The notes under the pieces were generated by a model. That model saw only the letters and a list, made by a program, of their open reading frames with translations. It was not told the DNA's origin and made no database searches. Made by a program: the position numbers and the translations under genes. DNA of 64,000 nucleotides from positions 8,683,041 through 8,747,040 of the forward strand of contig BSYO01000038.1 in the NCBI GenBank assembly GCA_033239525.1, in the 5' to 3' direction. The DNA is from Nepenthes gracilis (taxonomy: Eukaryota; Streptophyta; Magnoliopsida; Caryophyllales; Nepenthaceae). This document shows, in pieces, positions 49,052-60,720 of this stretch (the first letter of the stretch is position 1; the number at the start of each line of letters is the position of its first letter).

Positions 49052-49360
49052 CTTGAGAAACGCCCGAAATCGGTGAAGAAGGAACGCGGATCTAGCCGAT
49101 CTGGTGACGAGGGAGAGGCAGAGAAGTGGCCGTCACAAGAGGAAAGGCAGGAGCAACGAATTTGGAAGAGGGTTTGTGTTGTGTTCGTGTCTTTGGGCGC
49201 TCATTGCACCTTTCGATGATAAAGGCAGGGCGGCCGCCGAGCCCAAGGCGAGCGGCGGAGAGAAATCGTGCCTTTTCCCCTTTTTTTTGTTTTTTTGTTT
49301 TTGTTTTAAATTTTTATTTTTATTTTTATTTTCTCTTCTTTAGAACAGTAAATGAGCCAT

Positions 49361-49666
49361 TCAACCAGAATTTATCATAGCAAAATTTAGCTCACTTTTC
49401 TTAACCCAAATGCTTCTCCCCGAATTTACTTTTTGGTTTAATCTTTGTACTTGTTCATTTAGTTTTTGAATATGATCAAGGAGTTTATTCACTCTTGGCC
49501 ATTTTCTTTCGTTGTACAAAGAATTCCAAGTGTAGCATCGAGGACGAATGTGGCCAACTTTACCACACGCATGACAGGTAGGTACAAACTTAGGAACGGT
49601 GGAACGGTCCATAGATCTTTGATTTATGATTATAGAAGACTTGACCGATTCAGATGATTTGTTCAT
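49361..49666 (-). CDS. Gag C-terminal frame with second zinc knuckle
   Basis: Starts at an ATG that shares bases with the TGA closing the upstream gag frame (ATGA). It encodes MNKSSESVKSS, then CHACGKVGHIRPRC (a second CCHC knuckle) and a basic coiled segment. It is shifted relative to the main frame. In the decayed copy at 16576-21241 the equivalent knuckle relic follows gag directly. It may be a plain frameshift or a natural two-part Gag. Confidence 0.6.
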   Translation of the reverse strand: MNKSSESVKSSIIINQRSMDRSTVPKFVPTCHACGKVGHIRPRCYTWNSLYNERKWPRVNKLLDHIQKLNEQVQRLNQKVNSGRSIWVKKSELNFAMINSG

Positions 49667-51240
49667 CCCCTTTTATTAGGTAAATTTTGCAAATGAGTTG
49701 GGACAAATTTAGGAGCCACACGACGAGTCGGTTGCTTAGTGACTTTTGATGTGTTAGCGTGTTGGTGTGGCATTTTCGCGGAGGGAATAAAGATTGTTTT
49801 GGGTTTCACGACATTTCGGAACATATTTTCATCATATCCCAACCCATGTTTATTTTCTCCACTTTTACCCAACCCAAGCATATGATCAAGTTTAGCTGAC
49901 CCATTTAAGAATTGTTTTAAATCTTTTCTTGTGGCCTCCAGTTCAGATTCCAAGGTCGTGATTTGTTTAGAAGATGAGATTTTCAAATTCTCAATTTCTT
50001 GGCGTTCAGTATCAACCTTGGATTGTAGAGATATTTTTTCTTTTTCCAAATCAATGATCCTATTATTTCGGGTTCTATTCAATTTCTTAACTTTCAAACA
50101 TTCCCTAAATAATTTATCATAAGCCTCTTGAAGGCCGTCAAATTCAGCTTCTGATTCTGCCTCAGAATCATCAGATTGATTACTATTCTCTACAGAATTG
50201 TTACACATTGAGGTCATAAATGCCATGTATTTGACAGGGCCATTTTCAGAACAATTTTCACCCTCTTCTTCTTCATCATCGCTTAGGGTCACATTAGCTT
50301 TAAAGGCTTGACCTTGTTGGCGTTTAAAGTTTAGACATTCAGCCCGATAGTGACCAAAGCCTTTACATTCATGGCATTGAACATCTTGAGTTGTTTTTTA
50401 TTTGGAATCCTTAAGTTCACGACGGTTTTTCTTTTCAAATTTAGGTGAACGTTTGTCATCAGATTTGTTCGATGAAGATTTATTTGTCTTTAAAAACTTT
50501 TTAAAATTCTTGACAAACAGGGAAAATTCATCATCACTACACGATTCTACATCGAAATCCCGATTTCGCTCTTCCCTACTTGATTTTAGAGCAAGTGATT
50601 TGTTTTTCCTTGACTGTGGCAAGGTGTGCTCATAAGTTTGTAGGGATCCTACTAGTTCTTCAATCTTCATTTTATCAAGGTCCTTGCTTTCTTCGATAGC
50701 CGTGACCTTAGGTCTAAATCGTTCAGGAAGAGACCTAAGAACTTTTCTAACAATTTTATTCTCAGGAATTCGTTCTCCTAAATTGAAAGTAGAATTCATA
50801 ATGTCATTCAATTTAGCATAGAATTCATCAAAAGACTCATCATCTTTCATGCGTATTTCTTCAAACTTAGTGGTGAGCATTTGCAATTTTGAATTTTTGA
50901 CTAGTTTCGTACCTTCATGAGTAATTTCTAAAATGTCCCACGCATCCTTAGAAGTCTCACACATTGAAATACATTTAAATTCATCGGGAGATACATCCAT
51001 AAAAATAGCATGTAACCCCTTACTATTCCAGTTGCATGCATCAAGTTCCTCTTTAGTCCACAATGTCACAGTTTTTGGTTGGTTATCGATGGAACTTGTG
51101 GGTGGCGTCCACCCAATTTGGGTACTAACCCAAACTCGTTCATCTAAAGATTTTAGGAAGGCTCTCATCCGAACCTTCCAATAGGCATAGTTACTCCCAT
51201 CAAATAAGGGAGGAACGGAAAGCGATCCACTAGTATACAT
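49663..51240 (-). CDS. Copia-type Gag, one in-frame stop
   Basis: Opens MYTSGSLSVPPLFDGSNYAY, the DUF4219-like start of copia Gag, followed by the UBN2-type shell region (WVSTQIGWTPP; CETSKDAWDILEITHEGTK; NSTFNLGERIPENKIV; RSLPERFRPKVTAIEESKDL). A single TAA follows KDSK (50400-50398), after which the same frame continues through the CCHC knuckle CHECKGFGHYRAEC (50376-50335), an acidic LSDDEEEEGE stretch and a long coiled coil (LESELEATRKDLKQF). It closes at 49663. Gag packages the element RNA. Apart from that stop it is well kept, so it is a recent copy. Confidence 0.8.
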
Positions 51241-51266
51241 CTAGATTGGGGGTCGCGGATCGGGGT

Positions 51267-51281
51267 GAGTCTCTGATACCA
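51267..51281 (-). other. Primer-binding site, tRNA-iMet type
   Basis: TGGTATCAGAGACTC on the minus strand, two bases from the 5' LTR. Its first 11 bases are the usual match to the 3' end of initiator methionine tRNA. Confidence 0.85.
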
Positions 51282-51283
51282 AT

Positions 51284-52350
51284 TGAAAAAGCACGTTTCG
51301 TGCTAGCGTGTTTCGACCCCGTTAAATAAATAGCGGAAGCAACAATAAATATTAAATATCTAATACACGTAAAAGATATTTAACACTAGATGTATACGAG
51401 ACTAGCAATCATGCACAATATAAACAATCACAAGCAATAATTAAGAGCGATAAAGATAAAGACTCAATTTTTGGTGACGAAGTGAAAACTCGATACCACC
51501 GGTATCGAGAAAAACATTCCAGGCTTCAACGGCCAGGGAAGCAATGCACTATGAAAATCAACTTACAGCCCGGGTGGTAACGACGCGCTATCCTAGCCGA
51601 CTTACTCCCGACACGTGATCCCTACCAAGGAACTCCTTGGATTTGCCCGCGGCAACGGAACCGGACTCCTTCCGATCTTTACGTCAATCTTCCCTCGAAC
51701 CACTCGAATTGCCAATCACGAATGAGTCTCCTTCTTCACGAACCAAAGTCTTCAATAATGGTAGAAGGCAAACTTTCAATGGCTAAAGAAGATGGATGAG
51801 AAAACTATTTAGACCTTGTAGAACAATCCTTTGGTGATTAGTTTTCTCAAGATGTGCATGTATATAGAAGCATGAGAGGGTTTTCTTCTCAAAGAGGCAC
51901 GCACATGAGATCTGCAGAAGTGTTAGGGTTCAAAAATATAAGTCCCATATTTATATTGGAGCCAAAAATCGCGTTCAAAAATCTGCCCGTTGGGCCGCCA
52001 CTCGAGCCGGGCTCGGCGCGCGGCGAGCGGCCGTAGGGTTTTGGCGAAACCTGCCCGGGCGCTCGAGCGGCCATGGGGCGAGTAGCGAGCGGCCTATGTT
52101 CTGGTTTATCGGCTCGAGCGGCTAGTGAGCGAGCATCGAGCGGCCCCCATTCTGGATTATGTGCTCGAGCGGCAAGCGGGCACCAGGCGAGCGGGCACCA
52201 GGCGAGCGGGCGGTCCTTGGACGGTGCTCGAGCGCGTGGAGGGCGGACCAATGAATTTTAATGAATTTTAAACCGACAACCCACAACCCGACATCAATAA
52301 AATGATACATATGGTCACGGAATATGCCAATAAGACAAATGTCTCTAACA
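51284..52350 (-). repeat. 5' LTR of the gag-plus-ORF2 element
   Basis: In the element's sense it starts TGTTAGAGACATTTGTC and ends GTGCTTTTTCA. U3 holds at least five CTCGAG palindromes between 52000 and 52235, upstream of a TATA-like CAATATAAATATGGG (about 51955). It differs from the 3' LTR mainly by indels inside the GC-rich U3. Confidence 0.85.
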
Positions 52351-53029
52351 TAGTGGATTCAATCTTGCTAGATACACCCGATTTCAATATCAACTTGGGG
52401 ATAGACTAGTTGGTGTGTTATCACAGTAGTGTAGATTACGTCAATAAGTCAATTTTGTTTTGTATTTCGAGTTAAATATTTTAAGTTCCAAGGTAAAGTT
52501 GGAAGGGAGACGACTGGATTAATTTCAGCATTGCATGCGAGTCACTTGATGAAGGATGGGTGTTGAGCTTATTTGATGTATATGATCACATTTGGGAGTC
52601 ATAATGTGGCCATTGTGGATATTCCGGTAGTATGTCAATTTAAGGATGTCTTTTTAGAGGACTTGCTTAGTTTGCCTCCTAATCGAGAGATTGAATTTGT
52701 CATTGATATTGGGTTAGGATTTGCACCGATTTTGAGGATTTCTTATAGAACGGCTCTATCTGAATTGAAAAAATTAAATTAGTAATTGCAAGATCTGTTG
52801 AAAAAAAAGTTTATTCGACCGAGTGTATTACTGTGCGATGTTCCAATGCTCTTTGTGAAAAAGAGGACGAATTAATGTAGTTATGTATGGATTATCGGAA
52901 GTTAAATAATATTACAATCAAGAATAAGTATCATCTATCGAGAGTAGATGATTTATTCGATCAATTGTAATGAGCTTAAATCTTTTCTATGATCAATTTA
53001 CTTCGGAGTACCATCAGTTGAAGACTAAG
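52351..53029 (+). pseudogene. Gypsy protease end and N-terminal reverse transcriptase, broken
   Basis: The host resumes at TAGTG with LDTPDFNINLG, then VCQFKDVFLEDLLSLPPNRE (52639 on), the usual entry to gypsy RT, SYRTALSELKKL, and DYRKLNNITIKNKYHLSRVD (about 52888). It is cut at 53029 within YHQLK by the solo LTR and continues at 55397. Confidence 0.7.
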
Positions 53030-55396
53030 TGCCACGTTTTAAATCACAATCCTAAATTAACATTTAACCAATTATTATTAATTAACTAAATTACTATTTA
53101 ATATCATTCATATCATTCGGACAAGACATGAACTCTACATCGATATATCGACCAACCACAATAAATAAATACAATATCATACACAGGATCCAAAATAATT
53201 ACAACGTTTCATGTGACTCCGACACCAACCCAAACGTAACGTCGAATTTTATATAAGGAGTGGATACCTATTCAAAATAAATATCAAATTATACAAACTA
53301 CATAATCAAATCATAGACCATAATCTGATAGTCAATGACCAATTATCGGACAGCCCGAAATAACTATAAGATCACAATAATATTAATTCATAACCTACTA
53401 TCCAATACTCGACATTTCATCATTTTAAACATTCAAAAACTACCCTGAAAATCGACACAACATACTAGACATTTTAAAGTTATCTGAGAACTAAAATACG
53501 ACAATTCAATTAACATAATATCGTTTAAAATTGAACGATAAACTAAAATACAGTATTAAATATATTAACTATTGTCTAGAACCATTAAACAACGTTTAAC
53601 ATTATTAAAAATCTAATCTAAACTCTCCATACCAGTTCAATCCTTTATTCTTGTTTGTCCAATAAGAACTCGTCCATCTCATCTGAAGGTATTAATAAAA
53701 AACAACAATGAGTGAGATAAAAGCTCAGTAAGGCACTATAATATACCAGTGATCATATATATTTTGTATTAAAAATATATTGGAAAGATTATAGATCATA
53801 ATTAGATATAAAGATATAGAATTTTCATAAGACTTATGTAAGAATTCAATTTATACATTTTTAGAATTCTTATCATATTCTTTCTCAATTTAAATTATCA
53901 AATTATATTTACTTCTGACTTTTTTAGGGATCGGGGTCAGTAAGTCTTACCGATTAAATGAGCGGACAATTAAAACTTGTATTGAGTATACTCTCATACA
54001 ACCAAAGGTCATACCCTACTATTCACCCTATAGATGAGGTCGAATACCGTTTCTCACCTACGGATGATAAATTTAGATATCGATATACCACTATAATATT
54101 TTAAGACATGTCATAATATATTACTTACTAAATAATAACCATAATCGAATGCATAACTTAGAAAAACTTCACACTTTTTTCAATCTTCTTAATTTTTTTT
54201 AATCCTAGAGAAAACACTCATAATTTTGGAAATAATTATAGAATTTTCTTTCATAATTCTATTTATGTCAAGTAAAGTTTATTCCTTCTGTATAATTCAA
54301 GCTATGATAAACTTTTAACATGTGGGATGCTGAATTAGCATGGAAGTTTAGGAAAATTTAGTAAAGTGTGCAAACATCAGCATGTACAAAACTTGTTACT
54401 AAATTCTAGAATATGTGGGACAATTTTTATACATTTTTAGTATATATACAACTTATACTTGACAATTTAAAACATATAAAATCCTATATACGAATTTCAA
54501 ATATGCAAGAGTTACTAATTTCATAAATTCAGATATGTAGAACAAAAGAGTGTTGAGAATCAGCAGTAGTATAGAAAACTAGCTTCATATAGAAGGTTTT
54601 ACCAAAGTTCCAAAACCTATGAAGCATAAAAATTGGCAGCTTTTAAATATAAAAGAACTTATATATGAAATTCAAACAGTGAAGATCAATATACCACAAA
54701 ATCAAAATATGCATGAAGCTTAATTGTAGAATTTAGAACATATATACATGATACATAAATTTAAACACGAGTTCTTATAAAAGTTTACTATAAAATGATA
54801 GAAAACTAATATACATGCTCAAAACAAACATTATAACTTCAAAATTATATCATGGATGAGTATTTGAACAAGAAGTACTCAGAGAATATAACAAATAACA
54901 GCAACAATAAAAGGAAAAGCTTAGAGTCACTTGTCTTGTCTCCGATTTATTCAAAATCTAATTTGGACTAATTGAATTTTGAGTTCCTTAGCTTCCTTTC
55001 TTTTTTCCTTGGCTGCTTCTCTCTCTTCTCTCAAATTTCTTTTAAAAAATGATAAAAAAAAATAAGCCGGAATCCTATTTATACAAAGCAGCACTTGAGT
55101 GCCACTCAAGCGTGCGTCGGACACTAATGCTACTAGATTGCTATGGTCAAGTATACTTTGGGTGTGCCTCAAGTGTTGAAGCCACTGTTTTGGCACTCAT
55201 GCGTAGGTCAAGCGTTGGAAAATTTGTTTTTCATGCTTGGGTGTGCCTTAAGTGCCAGTAAGGTTTCCTCAAACTTGAAATAACTTGATCCAATTTTGAT
55301 TCTTTAACCCAATTCTTAATATCCTTTAATTTTAATTTTAATTGTATTAGTTTAATTAATTAATATTATCATAAATATTTAGACTCAGGCCTTACA
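53030..55396 (-). mobile_element. Solo gypsy-type LTR, 2367 bp, TSD CTAAG/TTAAG
   Basis: Plus-strand edges are TGCCACG and GGCCTTACA; target copies CTAAG (53025-53029) and TTAAG (55397-55401) differ at one base. Read on the minus strand it starts TGTAAGGCC, like 13570-15768. It has a palindrome zone (GCACTTGAGTGCC at 55090), a TATA-like TTGTATAAATAGGA (about 55075, minus) and a GA-rich leader (55010-55050). It splits RT codons of the gypsy host between YHQLK and KREDV. Confidence 0.7.
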
Positions 55397-55690
55397 TTAA
55401 GCGTGAGGATGTACCCAATACGGCGTTTAGAATGAGGTACGACCATTATGAGTTTTTGGTGATACATTTTGGGTTGTCAAATGCTTCAACACCTTTCATG
55501 GACCTCATAAATTGGGTTTTTAAACCTTACCTGGATCAATTTGTGATTATTTTTAGGGATAATATTTTGATCTATTCAAAGAGTTTTGAGAAGTATAAAA
55601 CTCATTTGAGAGTTGTGCTACATACTTCGAGAAAAAGGCAGCTATTTACTATGTTAAAGAAAATGTGAATTTTGGTTAAAAAAAAAAAAG
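55397..55690 (+). pseudogene. Gypsy reverse transcriptase, central part, dead active site
   Basis: Reads KREDVPNTAFRMRYDHYEFL, HFGLSNASTPFMDLINWVF, then FRDNILIYSKS, where an active enzyme has F-[IV]-D-D-I-L. The second catalytic Asp is lost. A stop lies at about 55666. Confidence 0.8.
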
Positions 55691-55699
55691 TATAATTTT

Positions 55700-56400
55700 T
55701 GGGGCATATAGTTTCCATATGAGGTGTTTCAATGGATCCGAAAAAGTTTAAAGTTGTGGCCAATTGGAATAGACTAACCAATGTTATGGAGGAATGAAAT
55801 TTTTTAGATTTGGCCGGTTATTATTGGCGCTTTGTTGAAAATTTTTTGAGAATTGTAATACTACTGACACGTTTGACTCAGAAACAAATGGTCTTTCTTT
55901 GAAATGTAAATTGTGGGAGGAGTTCTCAAGAATTGAAGAATCGGTTGACTCCAACACCAATATTGTCGAACCTAGATGGATTAGGAGGTTTTGTGATGTA
56001 TTGTGACGCTTTTAAGAAAGGCTTGGGTTGTATATTGATACAATGTGGTCAGGTGGTTGCCTATAAGTCAAGACAATTGAAGATCTATGAACAGAATCAT
56101 CCCACCCATGATTTGAAATTGATGGCTGTAATTTTTGCACTAAACATTTAGAGACATTGTTTATATTGGGATAAATTCGTGGTGTATTTGGATCATAAAA
56201 ATTTAAAGTATTTATTCTCGTAAAAGGAACTAAATATGCAGTATCATCAATGGATGGACCTATTGAAAAACTTTAACTAAGAAATCAAATACCAGCCTTT
56301 GAAGGTGAATGTGGTTTTCATTACTTTGAGTTAGAAATCTTTGAATATGATGACCTATTTGATGATTAAGGAATGCGAGATGTTTAATGGAATAAAAGAT
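55700..56400 (+). pseudogene. Gypsy RT thumb and RNase H, broken
   Basis: From 55933 it reads [20 protein letters not shown], then [18 protein letters not shown] and [20 protein letters not shown], with YLDHKNLKYLF after a stop. These are the gypsy RNase H landmarks. Upstream, VANW(N)R and LAGYYWRF segments of the thumb remain. Confidence 0.75.
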
Positions 56401-56463
56401 TATACCATTCGATTACACTCCCAATGGTTGAAGATGATTTTATTATATCTCCAAGTGTAGCCC

Positions 56464-57400
56464 GTGATTATGGAGAAGACAAAAGAGGCTCAAATGAACA
56501 ACATATATTTGATGAAAATTGTCGAAGATTTGGATAATGAATCACAGACAAATTTCAATGTTTGGACGGATGGAACTCCTTACTTACAGGATAAGATTTG
56601 TGTTCCAAACATTGAAGAATTAAAAGAGAAAATTTTGAATAAGGCTCATAGGTCAAAATATACAATTCATTTCGAAGTGAACAAGATAGATCCAGATATG
56701 AAGAAGTGTTTTTGGTGACGAAACTTGAGGTGGGAGATCACAACATAAGTGGTAGGGTGCAGTGTATGCCAACATGGTAAGGCCAAATATAAGAAACCTT
56801 CAGGACTTTTACATACCCTAACAATTTTCAATTGAAAATAGGAGCATATCATGATAGATTTTATTTCAAATTTGCCTAGGACAATGTGAAATTTGGATAC
56901 AATTTGGATAATTGTGGATAAGCTGATGAAGTTGGCTCACCTTTTGCTTGTTGGGATGACGTTCTCCAAGGATAAGTTAGCACGTTTGTATATTAATGAG
57001 GTTGTAAGATGCATGGTATTCCAACTTTGATAGCTTTCAATCGTGATCCGAGGTTTATGTCTAAATTTTAGGAAAGTTTGTATAAGAAGTTGGGTATCAA
57101 GTTAAAATTTAGTACAACATTTCACCCACAAACAGACGATCAATTGGAGATGACCATTCAGATTTTGGAAGATATATTGAGGCATCCGTATTGAAGATGA
57201 AAGGAAATTAGAATAATTATCTACTACTATGTTTGCATGCAATAACGGTTATTAGTTGAATATCAGAATAGCTCCTTTCAAGGCTTTACACAGATAGACT
57301 TATATCTCGTACTAATTGGGAAGAAATCGATGATCATAGACTTTTGTGTCCCGGTATTATTCAATACATTTTTTTATAATATTAAAATCATTTAGGATCA
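56464..57400 (+). pseudogene. Gypsy integrase, broken
   Basis: The HHCC region is partly visible (NKAHRSKYTIHF, MKKCFW, CSVCQHGKAKYKKPSG), followed by core remnants (IMIDFISNLPR, VDKLMKLAHLL, FHPQT-like FTHKQT). Many stops and frameshifts. Confidence 0.7.
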
Positions 57401-57401
57401 A

Positions 57402-57895
57402 TTGATTGTTACTCCAAGTCGCCAAAAGAGTAATACCAATAAAAGGAGATTCGATTTAAAGTTTGAAGTGGGTGACCACGTGTTTTTGAAGGTATCTCCT
57501 AGGAAGAAAATATCGATGTTTGAAGCAAAAGATAAATTAAATCTGAGATTCATCGGGCCATTTGAAGTGTTGCAGCATGTCAAAAAAGTGGCCTATAGAT
57601 TGGCTTTGTCTCCAAATTTGGTGGATTGTCATAATGTTTTCCATGTTTTCATATTAAGAAAGTATGTGTATATTCCTTTGCATGTGATTAAGAATGAGCC
57701 ATTGTAGATTGATAAGAATTTAATATATGTTGAGGTTCCGGCTAAGATCTTAGATAAAAAGGATTAGGTGTTGCAGACTAAGACAATTCCATTGGTTAAA
57801 GGGTTTTGGAGAAACCACTCAATGGAAGAAACGACATAGGAACGTGAGGATGAAATTCTAAAGAAATACCCCTACCTATTTGAATAGTAAGGTAC
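57402..57895 (+). pseudogene. Gypsy integrase C terminus and chromodomain-like tail
   Basis: The open frame 57402-57707 contains RRFDLKFEVGDHVFLKVSPR, IGPFEVLQHVKKVAYRLALS and VFHVFILRKYV. It is followed after a stop by VEVPAKILDKK, QTKTIPLVKGFWRNHSMEE and KKYPYLFE. This order is typical of Tekay/Del chromoviruses, whose chromodomain guides insertion to heterochromatin. Confidence 0.7.
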
Positions 57896-58375
57896 ATAAG
57901 GTGAAATTTTTATAAGGAGTGAAGAGTTATAATATCCGATTCCTATCTTATTTGATTTGGTATTGTCAATTTATTTTGAGTTAAATTTGATATATCAAAA
58001 AGTAACTGTATAGTGTAAATTTGACAAATATTTAGAGTAATGAAGCGATTGGTACCTCAAGCATCCTTAACATGCGCTTGAGTGTAGACTCTAGATTGGG
58101 GAGCAATCGAGGAGCGTTGAGGCGGCACTTGAGTGCTAATTCTCATGGTGGTCATGGTCGACGTGTGCCCAAGGTAGTGTTCATGCATAGGGAGGATTTA
58201 ATGTGACAATTGTGCACCGATTTGACTATATAAGGCTTAACGCATACTATTCCAATCATTTTAGGCAAGAAGGAAGATCCGAGAAAAAGAGAATGAGAAG
58301 GAAGAGTGATAAAAAGGAGAAGTGGTGGTTCGAAATATCTTTTTATCAAATCTATTTAGTAAGAGGTCGAGACAA

Positions 58376-60720
58376 GTATCTTATACCCTATTCTTAGTCT
58401 ATTTTAGGTCTCTGTAATTTTTACTTACATTTGTTAGTTTTAGTATACATACATGTTAGGATCATTTTTTTATAATTGATATATTCCGTGACCTTATATA
58501 ATCTTATGTCAATGTCAGGTTGTATTACGTTGATGTGCTACATTCAATATATGTTTGTTCCGGCTTCCAAGGATACCACACCTGTCGTGAGCTCCCCATC
58601 CACTCGAGCCTAAAATTTCGTACTAGTCACTCGAACCCAAAAATACGAAGCCATGCCCTCGCCGTGAGCTCGCCACGAGCTCGATCGCAAAATTCTAAAA
58701 GGTCCCGCTCGCTGCTCGCCTCCTTCCCATTCAAGCGCACATAGGGTTTCTTATGAAACCCTCGGTGCACTCGCCACGCGTTGGAACACCGCGGCAACGT
58801 GCAGAATTTTTGAATGCATTTTTCAAACTCTCTATAAATATACACCTATAATCAGTTGCCCTGAGACTTAATTGATTTTTTGGAGCCATCCCACTTGAGA
58901 GAAAAGCATTTCCCATTCTTTAATCTTGCTCCAAATTGAGAAAACTGAAACTACTATGTACTACATCGTCGTGCTTCTTGTTCTAACGATTTTTCTCACC
59001 ATTTCTCTTTACCGTTTAAACACTTCCACCCTTCTACCTTCGTTGGAGACGTCAGTACGTTGAAAAATGGGATCCAATCGTGTTTGGCAATTCAAGTAGC
59101 TCGAGAGGAAAGATTGACGTGAAAATCGAAGGTGTCCAAGTATCCTTATACCCTATTCTTAGTCTATTTTCGTTCTCGGTTATTTTTACTTATATTTGGT
59201 AGTTTTAGTATACATACATGTTGTTAGGGTCATTTTTTATGATCGGTATATTCTGTGACCTTATGTAATCTTGTGTCGATATCGGGTTGTGTTTCGTTGA
59301 AGTGCTGCATTCAACATATGTCCGTTCTGGCTTCCAAGGATACCACACCTGTCGTGAGCTCTCCATCCGCTCGAGCCCAAAATCCTGTAGCCCCGCGCTC
59401 TCCATGCGCTCTCTACTCGCTCGAACCCAAAAATACGAAGCTATGTGCTCGCCGTGAGCTCACGATGAGCTCGAACGCAAAATTCCGAAAGGTCTCACTT
59501 GCTGCTCGCCTCCTTCCCACTTAAGCACATATAGGGTTTCTCATGAAACCCTCGGTGCACTCGCCACGCACTCGAGTACCGCGACAACGGGTAGAATTTT
59601 TTAATGCGTTTTTCAAATCCTCTATAAATATACACCTATAATCAGTTGTCCTGGGACTTGATTGATTTTTTGGAGCCGTCCCACTTGAGAGAAAAGTATT
59701 TCCCATTCTTTAATCGTGCTCCAAAGTGAGAAAACTGAAACTACTATGTACTACATCGTCGTGCTTCTTATTCTAACGATTTTTCTCACCATTTCTATTT
59801 ACCGTTTAAACACTTCCACCCTTCTACCTTCATTGGAGATATCAGTACATTGAAGAAGGGGATCCGATCGTGTTTGGCAATTCAAGTGACTCGAGAGTGA
59901 AGATTGATATGAAAATCGAAAAGCGTCTAATATCCTTATACCCTATTCTTAGTCTATTTTCATTCTCGATTATTTTTAGTTACATTTGGTAGTTTTAGTA
60001 TACATACATGTTGTTAGGGTCATTTTTTTATGATTGGCATATTCCGTGATCTTATGTAATCTTGTGTCGATGTCGGGTTGTATTTCGTTGAAGTGCTGCA
60101 TTCAACATATGTCCGTTCCGGCTTCCAAGGATACCACACTTACTGTGAGCTCTTTATCCACTTGAGCCCAAAATCTCGTAGCCTCGCGCTCTCCGTGTGC
60201 TCTCTACTCGATCAAACCCAAAATTACAAAGCTATACGCTCGTCGTGAGCTCGCTACAAGCTCGAGCACAAAATTTCGAAAGGCCCCGCTCGATGCTCGC
60301 CTCCTTCCCACCTCGGCGCACATAGGGTTTCTCATGAAACCCTCGGTGTGCTCGCTATGCGCTCGAGCGCCGTGGCAACGGGCAGAATTTTTTAATGCGT
60401 TTTTCAAACCCTCTTTAAATATACACATATAATCAGTTGTTCTGGGACTTGATTGATTTTTTGGAGCTGTCCCACTTGCGAGAAAAGCATTTCCCATTCT
60501 TTAATCGTGCTCCAAATTGAGAAAACCGAAACTACTACGTACTACATCATCGTGCTTTTTGTTCTAACGGTTTTTCTCACCATCTCTCTTTACCGTTTAA
60601 ACACTTTCACCCTTCTACCTTCGTTGGAGACGTCGATACATTAAAGAAGGGGATTCAATTGTATTTGGCAATTCAAATGGTTCGAGAGGGAAGATTAACG
60701 TAAAAATCGAAAGGCGTCCA
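58376..60720 (+). repeat. Tandem triplication of a gypsy/copia LTR junction
   Basis: The marker TTATACCCTATTCTTAGTCT occurs at 58381, 59146 and 59936, giving periods of 765 and 790. Each unit consists of about 80 bp of the gypsy LTR plus the first about 700 bp of the inserted copia-type LTR. Units 1 and 2 both break at the same LTR point (GTGTCCAA / GCGTCTAA), while unit 3 continues into the rest of the LTR (GCGTCCAGTTTCG). Confidence 0.8.

Larger units (their letters stand above)
45692..52350 (-). mobile_element. Gag-plus-ORF2 non-autonomous copia-type retrotransposon, 6659 bp, TSD TAGTG
   Basis: LTRs 45692-46730 and 51284-52350 are nearly identical, and TAGTG flanks both ends (45687-45691, 52351-52355). 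The primer-binding site TGGTATCAGAGACTC (51281-51267) lies beside the right LTR, and the polypurine tract AAAGGGGGAGAT (46742-46731) beside the left, so the element reads on the minus strand. Inside are gag (51240-49361) and an accessory ORF2 (48505-47235). I see no protease, integrase, RT or RNase H. It is the youngest-looking element here and must borrow enzymes from an autonomous relative. Confidence 0.85.

Noticed and set aside
48616..49380. Several open frames of 80-120 codons on both strands
   Set aside because: They overlap in all frames in GC-rich leader/intron DNA of the retroelement and show no domain.
51889..52310. 120-codon Arg/Ala/Pro-rich frame and its shadows
   Set aside because: Produced by repeated CTCGAGCG palindromes in U3; the pattern is explained by the repeat.
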